A DNA stretch of 64,000 nt from Magnetospirillum sp. 15-1 (GTDB lineage Bacteria > Pseudomonadota > Alphaproteobacteria > Rhodospirillales > Magnetospirillaceae), in the NCBI RefSeq assembly GCF_900184795.1, contig NZ_FXXN01000026.1, positions 440,064 through 504,063 on the forward strand. Reading direction: 5' to 3'. This document shows positions 43,611-52,451 of this stretch, one piece after another. Below the pieces are notes generated by a model, which was not told where the DNA came from, did not search any database, and saw only the letters and a program-made list of their open reading frames with translations. Made by a program: the position numbers and the translations under genes. The first letter of the stretch is position 1. The number at the start of each line of letters is the position of its first letter.

Positions 43611-45065
43611 TCAGGCGGCGGCGGTGATACCCTTGAGGACGTTCCGCAGTTCCTGGCGCTGGGCCTGCCATTCCGCCTCCTCCTCCCGCTCGCGGCGGCG
43701 GATTTCCGGGCGGTCGCGGACCTGATGCAGGTAGCGCATGAGATAGGGCATGTGGGCGGCCCGCTCCTGTTCGGTACGGCCCAGATTGGTGATGAAGCGC
43801 TCGAGAAAGAAGGTGGTGACCCGACCGAACACCCGGTGGGCGGTCAGGGTCAGGAACTCGCCCCAATGGCCGGCATATTGCTGGTGGGCGAGCAGCAGGT
43901 AATCGCGCAGCGCCCCTTCCCGCGCCGTCTGCTGGAAGACCCGGGGCTCCATCTCCTGCTCGTACAGGTCGTGGCAACGCTGCCAGGCGGCGTGCAGCCC
44001 CCCGGCCAGATCGCGGGTGGGGTCGAACAGGGATTTCAGCGTCTCGATCTCGGTATTGCCGATGCGCGGCAGGTCGTAGGCCTCGGGCGAGGGCGGCTGC
44101 AGCATGTCGCGCAGCGCCCTGGTGGTCTCCTTGACCTGGAAGACGCGGCTGCCGTCGTCCTTGACGCGCTCCACCAGTTTCAACTCGTCCCAGGCCATCC
44201 GCCAGCGTTCCAGCATATCGTCGGCCAAGGCGTTATCCACGTAATCCCAGAAGCTGTCGCCGTCCACCGTCCGCCAGTCGCAGCGGGTGGTCATCTGGCG
44301 CAGCAGGCGGCTTTTCAGCAGTTCCGGCATGATCAGGCGCTCGACCGCCCGCCGCAAGGGGGGCACGAAGTCGGGCGACAGAACGAAAGGCAGCGGCAGA
44401 CTGTGGTGGAAGGCGGGATTGTGCTTGTGAAACACCACCAGCACCTCCTCCATGCGCCGGGCCACCGCCTCGGCGCACAGGGCCTCGAACGAGTCGAAAC
44501 CACCGCGCGGCCGGGGCAGTTCGGCCTGGATGTAGTTCAGGCGGGTCAGCAGATGGGCCAGATGGGGCGGCAGGCTGTATTCCACGTCCTGCTGTGGCGG
44601 GGCCTTGGCCGTAGACGGCGGCGGCCCGGACGGCGCCGGCGGCAGGGGCCGCTGATCGGCGGCGGGAGCCATCCGTCGGCCCATGGCGTTGTCCTCGGTC
44701 AAAATGTGATCCATCAGGGACGTCCTTATGAAACCCAGCAAAGTGGTGGCGATGTCGCGCCTGGTGTCGGAATCGGTGGCGACCAGATAGCGTCGCCGCA
44801 ACAGATGGATACGGTCGGCCACCGCGTCATGGCTGTCGCGATGGGCGTAGAAGCTGGGGCAGCCGATGCCGGACAGCAGGTTTTCCTCGCGACTGAAATG
44901 GTCGGCGATCAGCCCGACCAGATCGCGCATCACGGCGCCGGTCCCCGGCTCGTCTCCGGCCTCCAGGCAGGCTTCGAAGCCGTTGATCAGGTCAATCAGC
45001 GCCCGATGATCGGCATCCAGGTCGGGAACGCCAATGGACATGGCGTCCTGCCATTGAATGGCCAT
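43611..45065 (-). CDS. Bacteriohemerythrin fused to a large uncharacterised domain
   Basis: This 484-residue protein begins with a hemerythrin domain (1-130). The di-iron ligands can be seen in DLDADHRAL, LIADHFSREENLL, YAHRDSHDAV and MDHILTEDN, the H-HxxxE-HxxxH-HxxxxD pattern. A proline-rich linker (about 135-160) leads to about 320 residues of helical sequence that I do not recognise. Hemerythrins carry or sense oxygen; magnetotactic and other microaerobic Rhodospirillales have many. The fused domain may be an output. A perfect 16-base palindrome lies 78 bases upstream. Confidence 0.8.
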   Translation of the reverse strand: MAIQWQDAMSIGVPDLDADHRALIDLINGFEACLEAGDEPGTGAVMRDLVGLIADHFSREENLLSGIGCPSFYAHRDSHDAVADRIHLLRRRYLVATDSDTRRDIATTLLGFIRTSLMDHILTEDNAMGRRMAPAADQRPLPPAPSGPPPSTAKAPPQQDVEYSLPPHLAHLLTRLNYIQAELPRPRGGFDSFEALCAEAVARRMEEVLVVFHKHNPAFHHSLPLPFVLSPDFVPPLRRAVERLIMPELLKSRLLRQMTTRCDWRTVDGDSFWDYVDNALADDMLERWRMAWDELKLVERVKDDGSRVFQVKETTRALRDMLQPPSPEAYDLPRIGNTEIETLKSLFDPTRDLAGGLHAAWQRCHDLYEQEMEPRVFQQTAREGALRDYLLLAHQQYAGHWGEFLTLTAHRVFGRVTTFFLERFITNLGRTEQERAAHMPYLMRYLHQVRDRPEIRRREREEEAEWQAQRQELRNVLKGITAAA

Positions 45066-45386
45066 CTCCTTGCCCCTATCGAGTAAGTAGCATGCAAGTT
45101 ACCGCATGCCCAACCGACCCCATAACAGAGATCAGAACCTGGACATACCATGGTATGTAGAGGCTTTACCCCTCATACCAATGTGTGAATATCGATAATG
45201 TTCTTTATCGCGTCTTCATGTAGCAAGTTGTGATACTCGCGACAATCGGGTCCATACCTGAATACTGGGTCATATGGCGCAAGAATATATGCTCTTTCTG
45301 CTAGAGATACTTGGCGAACCGAGCCTCTTGCACCGCCGGAGCGGGCGTGTACCCTGGTCTCGGTCGTCAATGCGCGGGAGGGAAAC
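45066..45386. other. 321-base intergenic region with a 16-base palindrome
   Basis: This gap separates the divergent hemerythrin and 136-residue genes. The perfect palindrome ACATACCATGGTATGT occupies 45143-45158 and is a candidate operator. No convincing gene is present; a short frame starting at 45274 is a shadow. The rest is moderately AT-rich, as promoters often are. Confidence 0.45.
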
Positions 45387-45797
45387 GTGGGTACCATCTA
45401 TGTCGCCAGGAGCAAGGGGCTGCAGACCTGGGGGGCCGATGTGGGCCTGGGCAAGAATCTCTACGCCATCGGCTATGTGGAGGACGGTACGCCGGAAGAA
45501 GTCCTGGCCGCCGGTCTGGCGGGCGAGAAGGACTGGGTGCTGGTCAAGGCCCAGGACGCCGCCGAGGGCGTCGACGAGGCCGCCCTGCTGGAACGCCTGG
45601 GCCGCAAGGAGAAGCTGGTCGACCCCACCTATTACCCCCGCATCCGGGGCGCCCGGGGCCTGGTCAAGGTGGACCCGGTCAAGGTCGAGAATTCCATGCG
45701 CATCCGCAAGGCCCTGGAAACCGGCCAGGAGCCCAAGGAGATCAAGGTCAAGCCGGCCGATATCGCCCAGTACCTGATCAATAACGCCCTGGGATAA
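45387..45797 (+). CDS. Conserved small protein of unknown function
   Basis: This 136-residue protein starts at a GTG (45387) behind GGGAGG. It begins MGTIYVARSKGLQTWGADVG, has an acidic middle (AQDAAEGVDEAALLERLGRKE) and a basic C-terminal part (GARGLVKVDPVKVENSMRIRKAL and then KPADIAQYLI). No signal or membrane helix is seen. I do not recognise the family. It converges with the phosphatase gene 9 bases away. Confidence 0.6.
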   Translation: MGTIYVARSKGLQTWGADVGLGKNLYAIGYVEDGTPEEVLAAGLAGEKDWVLVKAQDAAEGVDEAALLERLGRKEKLVDPTYYPRIRGARGLVKVDPVKVENSMRIRKALETGQEPKEIKVKPADIAQYLINNALG

Positions 45798-45806
45798 GGC
45801 GAGAGG

Positions 45807-46280
45807 CTAAAGCAGCCTCTGGCGGATATGGGCCAGCAGGCCCGCCGCCCCCGCCTCGATCATGTCCAGAACCCGCTCGAAGCCGTCGCCCTGGCCGTAA
45901 TAGGGATCGGGAACGTCCCGCAGTTCCAACTGCGGGGCGAAGGACAGGAACAGCGCCAGCCGCTCGCGGTATTCGGGCGGGCAGGCCCGCTCCATCAGGT
46001 CCATGTGCCCCCGGTCCATGGCCAGCAGCAGATCGAATTCGTCGAAATCGGTTTTCGTCAACTGACGGGCCCGCAGATGCTTCAGCTCGAAGCCCCGCCG
46101 CCGCGCCGCCTCGGTGGAGCGGCGGTCGGGCGGCTCTCCCACGTGATAGGCGTGGGTACCGGCCGAATCGACGCCGATGCGACCGGCCAATCCCTCGGCC
46201 TCCACCAGGGCGCGGAACACTCCTTCGGCGGTGGGCGAACGGCAGATGTTGCCGGTGCAGACGAACAGAACCTTGACCAC
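45807..46280 (-). CDS. Low-molecular-weight protein-tyrosine phosphatase
   Basis: This 157-residue enzyme has the P-loop VCTGNICRSPTAEG near residue 7 (CX5R-S) and the general-acid loop DVPDPYYG near 120. Both are diagnostic of low-molecular-weight PTPs. Relatives control exopolysaccharide tyrosine kinases or arsenate reduction; no kinase or ars gene is adjacent, so the first is only a guess. I place the start at the GTG at 46280 because GGGAG is eight bases upstream; GTG codons at 46286 and 46289 are too close to it. Confidence 0.9.
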   Translation of the reverse strand: MVKVLFVCTGNICRSPTAEGVFRALVEAEGLAGRIGVDSAGTHAYHVGEPPDRRSTEAARRRGFELKHLRARQLTKTDFDEFDLLLAMDRGHMDLMERACPPEYRERLALFLSFAPQLELRDVPDPYYGQGDGFERVLDMIEAGAAGLLAHIRQRLL

Positions 46281-46339
46281 GGACACCACTCCCAGCCTGC
46301 GGATGCGCACCCCCGGCACGGGGGCGGGCGAATGGTACG

Positions 46340-47059
46340 TCAGGCGGTTCCCGGGGTCAAAACATCCGCCCGCTGGCCGGCCCACCGCCACGCCAGCAAG
46401 GCGTTGCAGGCCTCCGTCGCCAGGGCTGCGCGGCGCTTGGTCTCCGCCCCCAGGCCGGGCGGCAGCAGCCGGGCCAGAGCGGGCGAGGATTGCATGTCGA
46501 GAGCCAGCACGATCCGCTGCGTATCGCCCGGATTCTCCACGCGATGGGGAAAGGTGAAGTCGCCGGCCCAGGGCTGGCCCTCGGCATAGGCCACCGCCTG
46601 ATGCCCCAGCAGGGTCACGGCGCCGGCCGGCGCATGGACCGGCACCAGGACCCGGCATTCCTCGTGGTGGATGGCCTGGGCCTCGAAGTGCCAGTCGAGC
46701 AGCCCCCTCGGCCCCTGCCGCAGGATGTGGACGCCGCGGACGACGGCGGGCAGCCGCGAGATCAGGTCGGAGACCATCGGCATCTCCGCCAGCAGCGGCG
46801 TGGGCTTCCCCGCCCCCATGCCGTCGCGCTCCATCAGCGCCATGGCCGTCCAGCTTCCGTCGATGGAACCGAAGCAGGTGCGCGCCTCTTCCCCGGCACT
46901 GGCGTCCAGGCGGTCGAACTGGACGGTCAGAGCCTCGGCATCGCAGGCGATGTCCACGGGGCCATGCAGGACCAGACCGCTATGGAGGGTGACGGACTGC
47001 CAGGGGTGCAACGGCTCCGGGGCGGAGCGGACGCTCACACGGGACAAGCATGCCGACAT
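46340..47059 (-). CDS. Aspartyl/asparaginyl beta-hydroxylase-like 2-oxoglutarate oxygenase
   Basis: This 239-residue protein shows a double-stranded beta-helix pattern: LLDWHFEAQAIHHEECRVLVPV (about 130-150) and FPHRVENPGDTQRIVLALD (about 182-200). The histidine, arginine and final aspartate of the second block resemble AspH-family iron(II) oxygenases. In the first block the iron-binding position reads H-F-E. The substrate is unknown. The start is the ATG at 47059, preceded by GGAG; a TTG seven codons earlier has no ribosome site. Four cysteines are scattered through the N-terminal half. Confidence 0.6.
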   Translation of the reverse strand: MSACLSRVSVRSAPEPLHPWQSVTLHSGLVLHGPVDIACDAEALTVQFDRLDASAGEEARTCFGSIDGSWTAMALMERDGMGAGKPTPLLAEMPMVSDLISRLPAVVRGVHILRQGPRGLLDWHFEAQAIHHEECRVLVPVHAPAGAVTLLGHQAVAYAEGQPWAGDFTFPHRVENPGDTQRIVLALDMQSSPALARLLPPGLGAETKRRAALATEACNALLAWRWAGQRADVLTPGTA

Positions 47060-47209
47060 CACGTCTTCTCCGTTGATCAAAACAGCATAAGAAATACCAT
47101 AAGATAATAAATTACAAAATGCAGCAGCTTAAGATTGCAGCCCTTCCCCTTGACCCAAAGGGGACGGCTCGGGTTCGATAGGGCATCGCCAGCCGGCCGG
47201 AGATTTCCC

Positions 47210-47932
47210 ATGCCCGCCCTTCCCAAGGAAGGTTCCATCGTCGTGTTGACCGGAGCCGGAATTTCCAAGGAATCCGGCCTGGATACCTTCCGCGACAAGG
47301 ACGGCATCTGGTCCAGGGTGCGCCTGGAGGACGTGGCGACTCCCGACGGCTTCCGCCGCGACCCGGCCAGGGTGCACGCCTTCTACAACGCCCGGCGGCG
47401 CAGTCTGGCGGAAGGCGACATCCATCCCAACCCGGCCCACCAGGCCCTGGCGCGGCTAGAGATGGAATGGCCGGGCGACGTCCTGGTGGTCACCCAGAAC
47501 ATCGACGACCTGCACGAGCGGGCGGGATCGGGGAACCTGATTCACATGCATGGCGAGTTGCTGAAGATCCGTTGCCAGAAATGCGCCAGCCCGTTCGCCT
47601 GGACCGGGGATCTGGGGCTCGAGGACAAGTGCCCCGATTGCCACCGGGTGGGCAGCCTGCGCCCCCATGTGGTGTGGTTCGGCGAGATGCCGCTGGATAT
47701 GGAACGCATCTTCGAGGCGCTGGAGGACTGCGCCCTGTTCGTCTCCATCGGCACGTCGGGCCATGTCTACCCGGCGGCCGGCTTCGTCCAGACGGTCCGC
47801 GCCCGGGGCCGCGCCCACACCGTCGAGCTCAATCTCGAGCCCTCGGAGGGTGCTTCGCTGTTCCGTGAAACCCGCATGGGGCCTGCGTCGCGGCTGGTTC
47901 CCGCCTTCGTCGAAGAGCTGTTGTCACGCTAA
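47210..47932 (+). CDS. cobB: Sirtuin NAD-dependent deacylase CobB
   Basis: This 240-residue sirtuin has the NAD motif GAGISKESGLDTFR (about 19-32), TQNIDDLHERAG (about 98-109), the catalytic histidine in HMHGEL, and a zinc site CQKCASP and CPDCHR. The FYNARRR stretch near residue 65 carries the tyrosine and arginine that mark class III, desuccinylase-capable sirtuins. It removes acetyl or succinyl groups from lysines, for example on acyl-CoA synthetases. CGGAGA precedes the ATG at 47210; the frame is open farther upstream without support. Confidence 0.93.
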   Translation: MPALPKEGSIVVLTGAGISKESGLDTFRDKDGIWSRVRLEDVATPDGFRRDPARVHAFYNARRRSLAEGDIHPNPAHQALARLEMEWPGDVLVVTQNIDDLHERAGSGNLIHMHGELLKIRCQKCASPFAWTGDLGLEDKCPDCHRVGSLRPHVVWFGEMPLDMERIFEALEDCALFVSIGTSGHVYPAAGFVQTVRARGRAHTVELNLEPSEGASLFRETRMGPASRLVPAFVEELLSR

Positions 47933-48054
47933 CCGCTCTTGACTCCTGGCCCGATATCAGTAGCCATGTGGCCCTGATGTCCAGAGTGCGATGACGTCGG
48001 GTCACCACCCGATGTCTGAATCGCCCTCTGATCTGTTGATCGGAAACGGATTCA

Positions 48055-48090
48055 GCCATGGGCGGGGCGCTCTCGCGTCCCGCCCATGGC
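48055..48090 (+). promoter_or_regulatory. Strong hairpin in the leader of the kup genes
   Basis: GCCATGGGCGGG (48055-48066) pairs perfectly with CCCGCCCATGGC (48079-48090) over a 12-base loop. It ends 26 bases before the kup ATG. TTGACT near 47939 could be part of a promoter, leaving a leader of well over 100 bases. No T run follows, so it is not a simple terminator; attenuation or translational control is possible. Confidence 0.5.
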
Positions 48091-48116
48091 ATCCGGCTCC
48101 AGGGGGGACACCTGAT

Positions 48117-50006
48117 ATGACGGCCCATGGCGGAGACGGAAAGTCCCGCAACGTCGCCGGCCTGATGCTCGCCGCCATCGGCGTGGTGTTCGGCGACATC
48201 GGCACCAGCCCGCTCTACGCCATGAAGGAAACCTTCAGCGGCCCGCATGCCGTCGCCATGGACCGCGGCAACATCCTGGGCGTGCTGTCCCTGGTGTTCT
48301 GGGCCATCACCATCATCGTGTCGTTCAAGTACGTCATCATCATCATGCGCGCCGACAACCGGGGCGAAGGCGGCTCGCTGGCCCTGCTGGCCCTGGTCAG
48401 CCACGCGGCCGAGAACAACCGGCGCCTGTCGCTGCTGGTCAGCGCGCTCGGCATCTTCGCCGCCGCCCTGTTCTATGGCGATTCCATCATCACCCCGGCT
48501 ATTTCGGTATTGTCGGCGGTGGAGGGCCTGCAGGTCGCCGCCCCCCATCTCGAGCAATGGGTGGTGCCGCTGACGCTGGGCATTCTGTTCGTGCTGTTCG
48601 CCATCCAGAGCCACGGCACCGATCTGGTGGGCAAGATGTTCGGCCCCGTCATGCTGGTGTGGTTCCTGACGCTGGCCATCTTGGGGATTCGCAATCTGGC
48701 CCACGCGCCGAGCGTGCTGGCGGCGCTCAGCCCCCATTACGCCATCTCGTTCCTGTTCCGCGAGGGCTGGCATGCCTTCCTGGCGCTGGGTTCGGTGGTG
48801 CTGGCGGTGACCGGCGCCGAGGCGCTTTACACCGATATGGGCCATTTCGGCCGCCTGCCCATCCGGCTGGCCTGGTACATCCTGGTGCTGCCGGCGCTGG
48901 TCCTGAACTATTTCGGCCAGGGCGCCCTGCTGATTCACGACCCCGAGGCCATCGCCAACCCATTCTTCAATCTGGCGCCCAGCCATCTGGCGCTGCCGCT
49001 GGTGATCCTGGCCACCATGGCGACGGTGATCGCCTCGCAGGCGGTGATTTCCGGCGCCTTCTCGGTGACCCGCCAGGCCATCCAGCTCGGCTTCCTGCCG
49101 CGCATGGAGATCATCCACACCTCGGAAGAGGAGATGGGGCAGATCTACCTGCCCTTCGTGAACTGGCTGCTGATGACCATGGTGATGATCCTGGTGATCG
49201 GCTTCAAGACGTCCTCCAATCTGGCCGCCGCCTACGGCGTGGCGGTGACCGGCACCATGGTCATCGACGCCCTGCTGGTCGGCACGGTGATGCTGCTGAT
49301 CTGGAAGTGGAATCCCCGCAAGGTGAAGATCCTGATCGGCGGCTTCCTGGTGGTCGATCTGGCGTTCTTCCTGGCCAATTCCGTCAAGATTCCCGACGGC
49401 GGCTGGTTCCCGCTGGTGGTCGGCGGCCTGATCTTCACCCTGTTGACCACCTGGAAGGACGGCCGCAGGCGCCTGCTGGCCCGCCTCAAGGCCGATGCCC
49501 TGCCGGTCGAGGATTTCCTGGCCTCGCTGTCCGACCGGGTGCCGCGCGTGCCGGGTACCGCCGTGTTCCTGACCGGCACCTCCGAGGGCGTGCCCATCGC
49601 CCTGCTGCACAACATGAAGCACAACAAGATCGTCCACGAGCGCGTCGTGCTGTTGACCGTGATCGTCGAGGAAGTGCCCTTCGTCCCCGAGGAGCGGCGC
49701 CTGGAGAATCATCTGCTGGCGCCCAACTTCCACCGGCTGTTCCTGCGCTACGGTTTCATGGAAAGCCCCAACATCCCCAAGGCGCTGGCCCATGCCCGCA
49801 CCGACCAGTTGGGCTTTTTCTACGAGCCCATGTCGGTGTCCTACTTCGTCTCGCGCGAGACGCTGCTGCCCTCGGAGCGGCCGGGCCTCAAGGGGCTGCG
49901 CGACAACCTGTTCGCCACCCTGGCCCGCATGGCGACCAGCGCCATGGACTTCTTTCACCTCCCCAGCAATCGCGTCGTCGAGCTGGGCAGCCAGATCGAG
50001 ATCTAG
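48117..50006 (+). CDS. kup: Kup potassium uptake protein, first copy
   Basis: This 629-residue protein has about 12 membrane helices (to about residue 440) and a cytoplasmic C-terminal domain. The family signature GVVFGDIGTSPLYAMKE is at about 21-37, and VFWAITIIVSFKYV and RADNRGEGG follow. Kup/Trk-type proteins import potassium with protons at the inner membrane. I chose the ATG at 48117, with AGGGGGGA upstream, because the signature then lies at its usual distance. It is followed 3 bases later by a second kup. Confidence 0.95.
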   Translation: MTAHGGDGKSRNVAGLMLAAIGVVFGDIGTSPLYAMKETFSGPHAVAMDRGNILGVLSLVFWAITIIVSFKYVIIIMRADNRGEGGSLALLALVSHAAENNRRLSLLVSALGIFAAALFYGDSIITPAISVLSAVEGLQVAAPHLEQWVVPLTLGILFVLFAIQSHGTDLVGKMFGPVMLVWFLTLAILGIRNLAHAPSVLAALSPHYAISFLFREGWHAFLALGSVVLAVTGAEALYTDMGHFGRLPIRLAWYILVLPALVLNYFGQGALLIHDPEAIANPFFNLAPSHLALPLVILATMATVIASQAVISGAFSVTRQAIQLGFLPRMEIIHTSEEEMGQIYLPFVNWLLMTMVMILVIGFKTSSNLAAAYGVAVTGTMVIDALLVGTVMLLIWKWNPRKVKILIGGFLVVDLAFFLANSVKIPDGGWFPLVVGGLIFTLLTTWKDGRRRLLARLKADALPVEDFLASLSDRVPRVPGTAVFLTGTSEGVPIALLHNMKHNKIVHERVVLLTVIVEEVPFVPEERRLENHLLAPNFHRLFLRYGFMESPNIPKALAHARTDQLGFFYEPMSVSYFVSRETLLPSERPGLKGLRDNLFATLARMATSAMDFFHLPSNRVVELGSQIEI

Positions 50007-50009
50007 GCG

Positions 50010-51902
50010 ATGGAAGCCGCGCCCGCCGAAAAAGCCGGGGTCAAGCGCCTCGGCACCCTGTCGCTGGCCGCCATCGGCGCGGTGTTCGGCGATATCGGCA
50101 CCAGTCCGCTCTATACGCTCAAGGAATGCTTCGATCCCAATCACGGCATCGCCTCCTCGGCGGAAAACGTCATCGGCATCGCGTCCCTGGTGTTCTGGGC
50201 CATCATCCTGGTGGTCACCTTCAAATACCTGCTGTTCGTCATGCGCGCCGACAACCGGGGCGAGGGCGGCATCCTCGCCCTGCTGGCCCTGGCGGTGCGC
50301 GCCACCGGCGGCGACCGCGGAATGGTGGGGCCGCTGGTGGCTCTGGGCCTGTTCGGCGCCGCCCTGTTCATCGGCGACGGCATGATCACCCCGGCCATCT
50401 CGGTGCTGGCGGCGGTGGAAGGCTTCGAGGTGGGAAGTCCGGGCTTCGCCCCCTTCGTCGTGCCGCTGACCCTGGCGGTACTGATCGCTCTGTTCGCCGT
50501 CCAGAACCGCAACACCGAACTGGCCGATCGCCTGTTCGGTCCGGTGATGGTGGTGTGGTTCCTGATCATCGGCCTGCTGGGACTGGCCCAGATCATCGAG
50601 TATCCCGCCATCCTGGCGGCGTTCAACCCGCTGCGGGGCGCCACCTTCCTGATCACCCACGGCTGGCTGAGCGTCATGGTCCTGGGCGTGGTGGTGCTGG
50701 CGGTGACCGGCGGCGAGGCGCTTTACGCCGATATGGGCCGCTTCGGCAAGCTGCCCATCCAGATGGCGTGGTTCGTCCTGGTGCTGCCCGCCCTGGTGCT
50801 GAACTATTTCGGTCAGGCGGCGCTGATCCTGGAAGACCCGGCGGCGGCCCGCAATCCCTTCTATCTGCTGGCACCGGACTGGGCGCTGTATCCCATGGTG
50901 ATCCTGGCCATCCTGGCCACGGTGATCGCCAGCCAGGCGGTGATCGCCGGCATCTTCTCCCTGTCGCGCCAGGCGGTGCAACTGGGCTATTCGCCCCGCC
51001 TGGACATCCGCCATCTGTCCGACGAGGAAGAGGGACAGATTTACGTGCCGCGCGCCAATTGGGGCCTGCTGCTCGGCATCGTCGTGCTGGTGGTCGGCTT
51101 CAAGAATTCCAGCCATCTGGCCGCCGCCTACGGCATCGCGGTGACCGGCACCATGGCCGCCACCACCGTCCTGGCCCTGGTGGTGGCGCGGCGTTCGTGG
51201 AAGTGGCCGCTGGGCCTGTGCATCGCGCTCGGCACCGTGTTCCTGGCGGTGGATCTGGGCTTCCTGGGCGCCAACCTGCTGAAGGTCACCCATGGCGGCT
51301 GGTTCCCGCTGGCGGTGGGGTTCGGCATGCTGCTGCTGATGGCCACCTGGCGCAAGGGCCGCGAAATCCTGTCGCGGCGCCTGGCCGACGGCGCCATGCC
51401 GCTGGACATGTTCATGCGGCAGCAGAAGGATTCCACCAGCATCCTGCGGGTGCGCGGCACCTCGGTGTTCATGACCGGCGGCACCGACACCGTGCCCATC
51501 GCCCTGCTGCACAATCTCAAGCACAACAAGGTGCTGCACCAGCGGGTGGTGTTCCTGACGGTGCTGACCGAGGACATTCCCCGCGTTCCGGCCCGCGACC
51601 GGCTGGTGGTGGAGGGCCTCGCCGAGGGCTTCTACCGCATCACGGTGCGCTACGGCTTCTTCCAGGAGCCGGACATCCCCAAGGTGCTGCGCCTGTGCAA
51701 GGCGTTCGGCCTGGAATTCGAGATGATGGACACCTCGTTCTTCCTGGGTCGCGAGACCCTGGTGGCGTCCACCCACCCCGAGATGCCGGAATGGCGCGAA
51801 CGCCTGTTCGTCATCATGAGCCGCAACGCCGTGGCGGCCACCGACTTCTTCCGCATTCCCGCCGGCCGGGTGGTGGAACTGGGCATCCAGGTCCAGTTGT
51901 AG
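50010..51902 (+). CDS. kup: Kup potassium uptake protein, second copy
   Basis: This 630-residue paralogue has AVFGDIGTSPLYTLKE (about 21-36), RADNRGEGG and the same 12-helix plan. The two neighbours share the whole architecture but differ at many positions, so the duplication is old rather than recent. Tandem kup genes may differ in affinity or pH range. It begins three bases after the first copy's stop, so the two are translated from one transcript. Confidence 0.95.
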   Translation: MEAAPAEKAGVKRLGTLSLAAIGAVFGDIGTSPLYTLKECFDPNHGIASSAENVIGIASLVFWAIILVVTFKYLLFVMRADNRGEGGILALLALAVRATGGDRGMVGPLVALGLFGAALFIGDGMITPAISVLAAVEGFEVGSPGFAPFVVPLTLAVLIALFAVQNRNTELADRLFGPVMVVWFLIIGLLGLAQIIEYPAILAAFNPLRGATFLITHGWLSVMVLGVVVLAVTGGEALYADMGRFGKLPIQMAWFVLVLPALVLNYFGQAALILEDPAAARNPFYLLAPDWALYPMVILAILATVIASQAVIAGIFSLSRQAVQLGYSPRLDIRHLSDEEEGQIYVPRANWGLLLGIVVLVVGFKNSSHLAAAYGIAVTGTMAATTVLALVVARRSWKWPLGLCIALGTVFLAVDLGFLGANLLKVTHGGWFPLAVGFGMLLLMATWRKGREILSRRLADGAMPLDMFMRQQKDSTSILRVRGTSVFMTGGTDTVPIALLHNLKHNKVLHQRVVFLTVLTEDIPRVPARDRLVVEGLAEGFYRITVRYGFFQEPDIPKVLRLCKAFGLEFEMMDTSFFLGRETLVASTHPEMPEWRERLFVIMSRNAVAATDFFRIPAGRVVELGIQVQL

Positions 51903-51904
51903 CC

Positions 51905-52249
51905 TCAGATGATCTTGGCCTCCTCGTCGCCGGAAAATACGCCGGAGACCCCCGACAGATAGGAGCGCATGGACCGGCGGTCCAGCAGCTTGTCCTGGGC
52001 GGCGGGAGGAAGATCGGTGAAGGCGATCACCCGCTTTTCCACCAGCACCGCCACCAGATCCTCGACCACGCGGATGAAGGCCAGGTCCGAGGCGAGGAAG
52101 CGGGCGGAACCGCGCTCGCCCCCGGTATCGCGGAACAGGAAGTCCAGCACGTCGGGATGACTGGCCGGCAGGCTTTCGGCCGCATTGTCCGCGGCGTGTT
52201 CGAACAGCCCGACCACGCGGCCATGGGCATCCCGGCTGACATAGGGCAT
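51905..52249 (-). CDS. Small conserved protein, often labelled tryptophan-synthase-beta-like
   Basis: This 114-residue protein begins MPYVSRDAHGRVVGLFE and includes DLAFIRVVEDLVAVLVEKRVIAFTDLPPAAQDKLL (in two pieces near 60-95). This pattern recurs in Proteobacteria under the misleading name tryptophan synthase beta-like; it has no relation to the enzyme that I can see. The function is unknown. AGGGAAAGACGCG precedes the ATG at 52249. It converges with the second kup gene, 2 bases apart. Confidence 0.7.
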   Translation of the reverse strand: MPYVSRDAHGRVVGLFEHAADNAAESLPASHPDVLDFLFRDTGGERGSARFLASDLAFIRVVEDLVAVLVEKRVIAFTDLPPAAQDKLLDRRSMRSYLSGVSGVFSGDEEAKII

Positions 52250-52451
52250 CGCGTCTTTCCCTGAACCCGATCCGATCACCTCCAGGCTACCCCATCGCCG
52301 GCATCCGGTCGCCGGAGAAATGCCTGCATGAAAGATAGGGTTACAGATCGATTCATAGCGTGGGCGGACAGGGACGCGGCGGAATGCTTCACTTAAAGCC
52401 ATGGGAATACCCCGCACGTAGGGAGCGTCGCGGAACCTCGAGGAGGGTCAC

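Noticed and set aside
47829..51776. A 1315-codon open frame on the minus strand opposite both kup genes
   Set aside because: It is histidine-, glutamine- and glycine-rich without any domain and mirrors the codon bias of the kup genes. It is an antisense shadow in GC-rich DNA.
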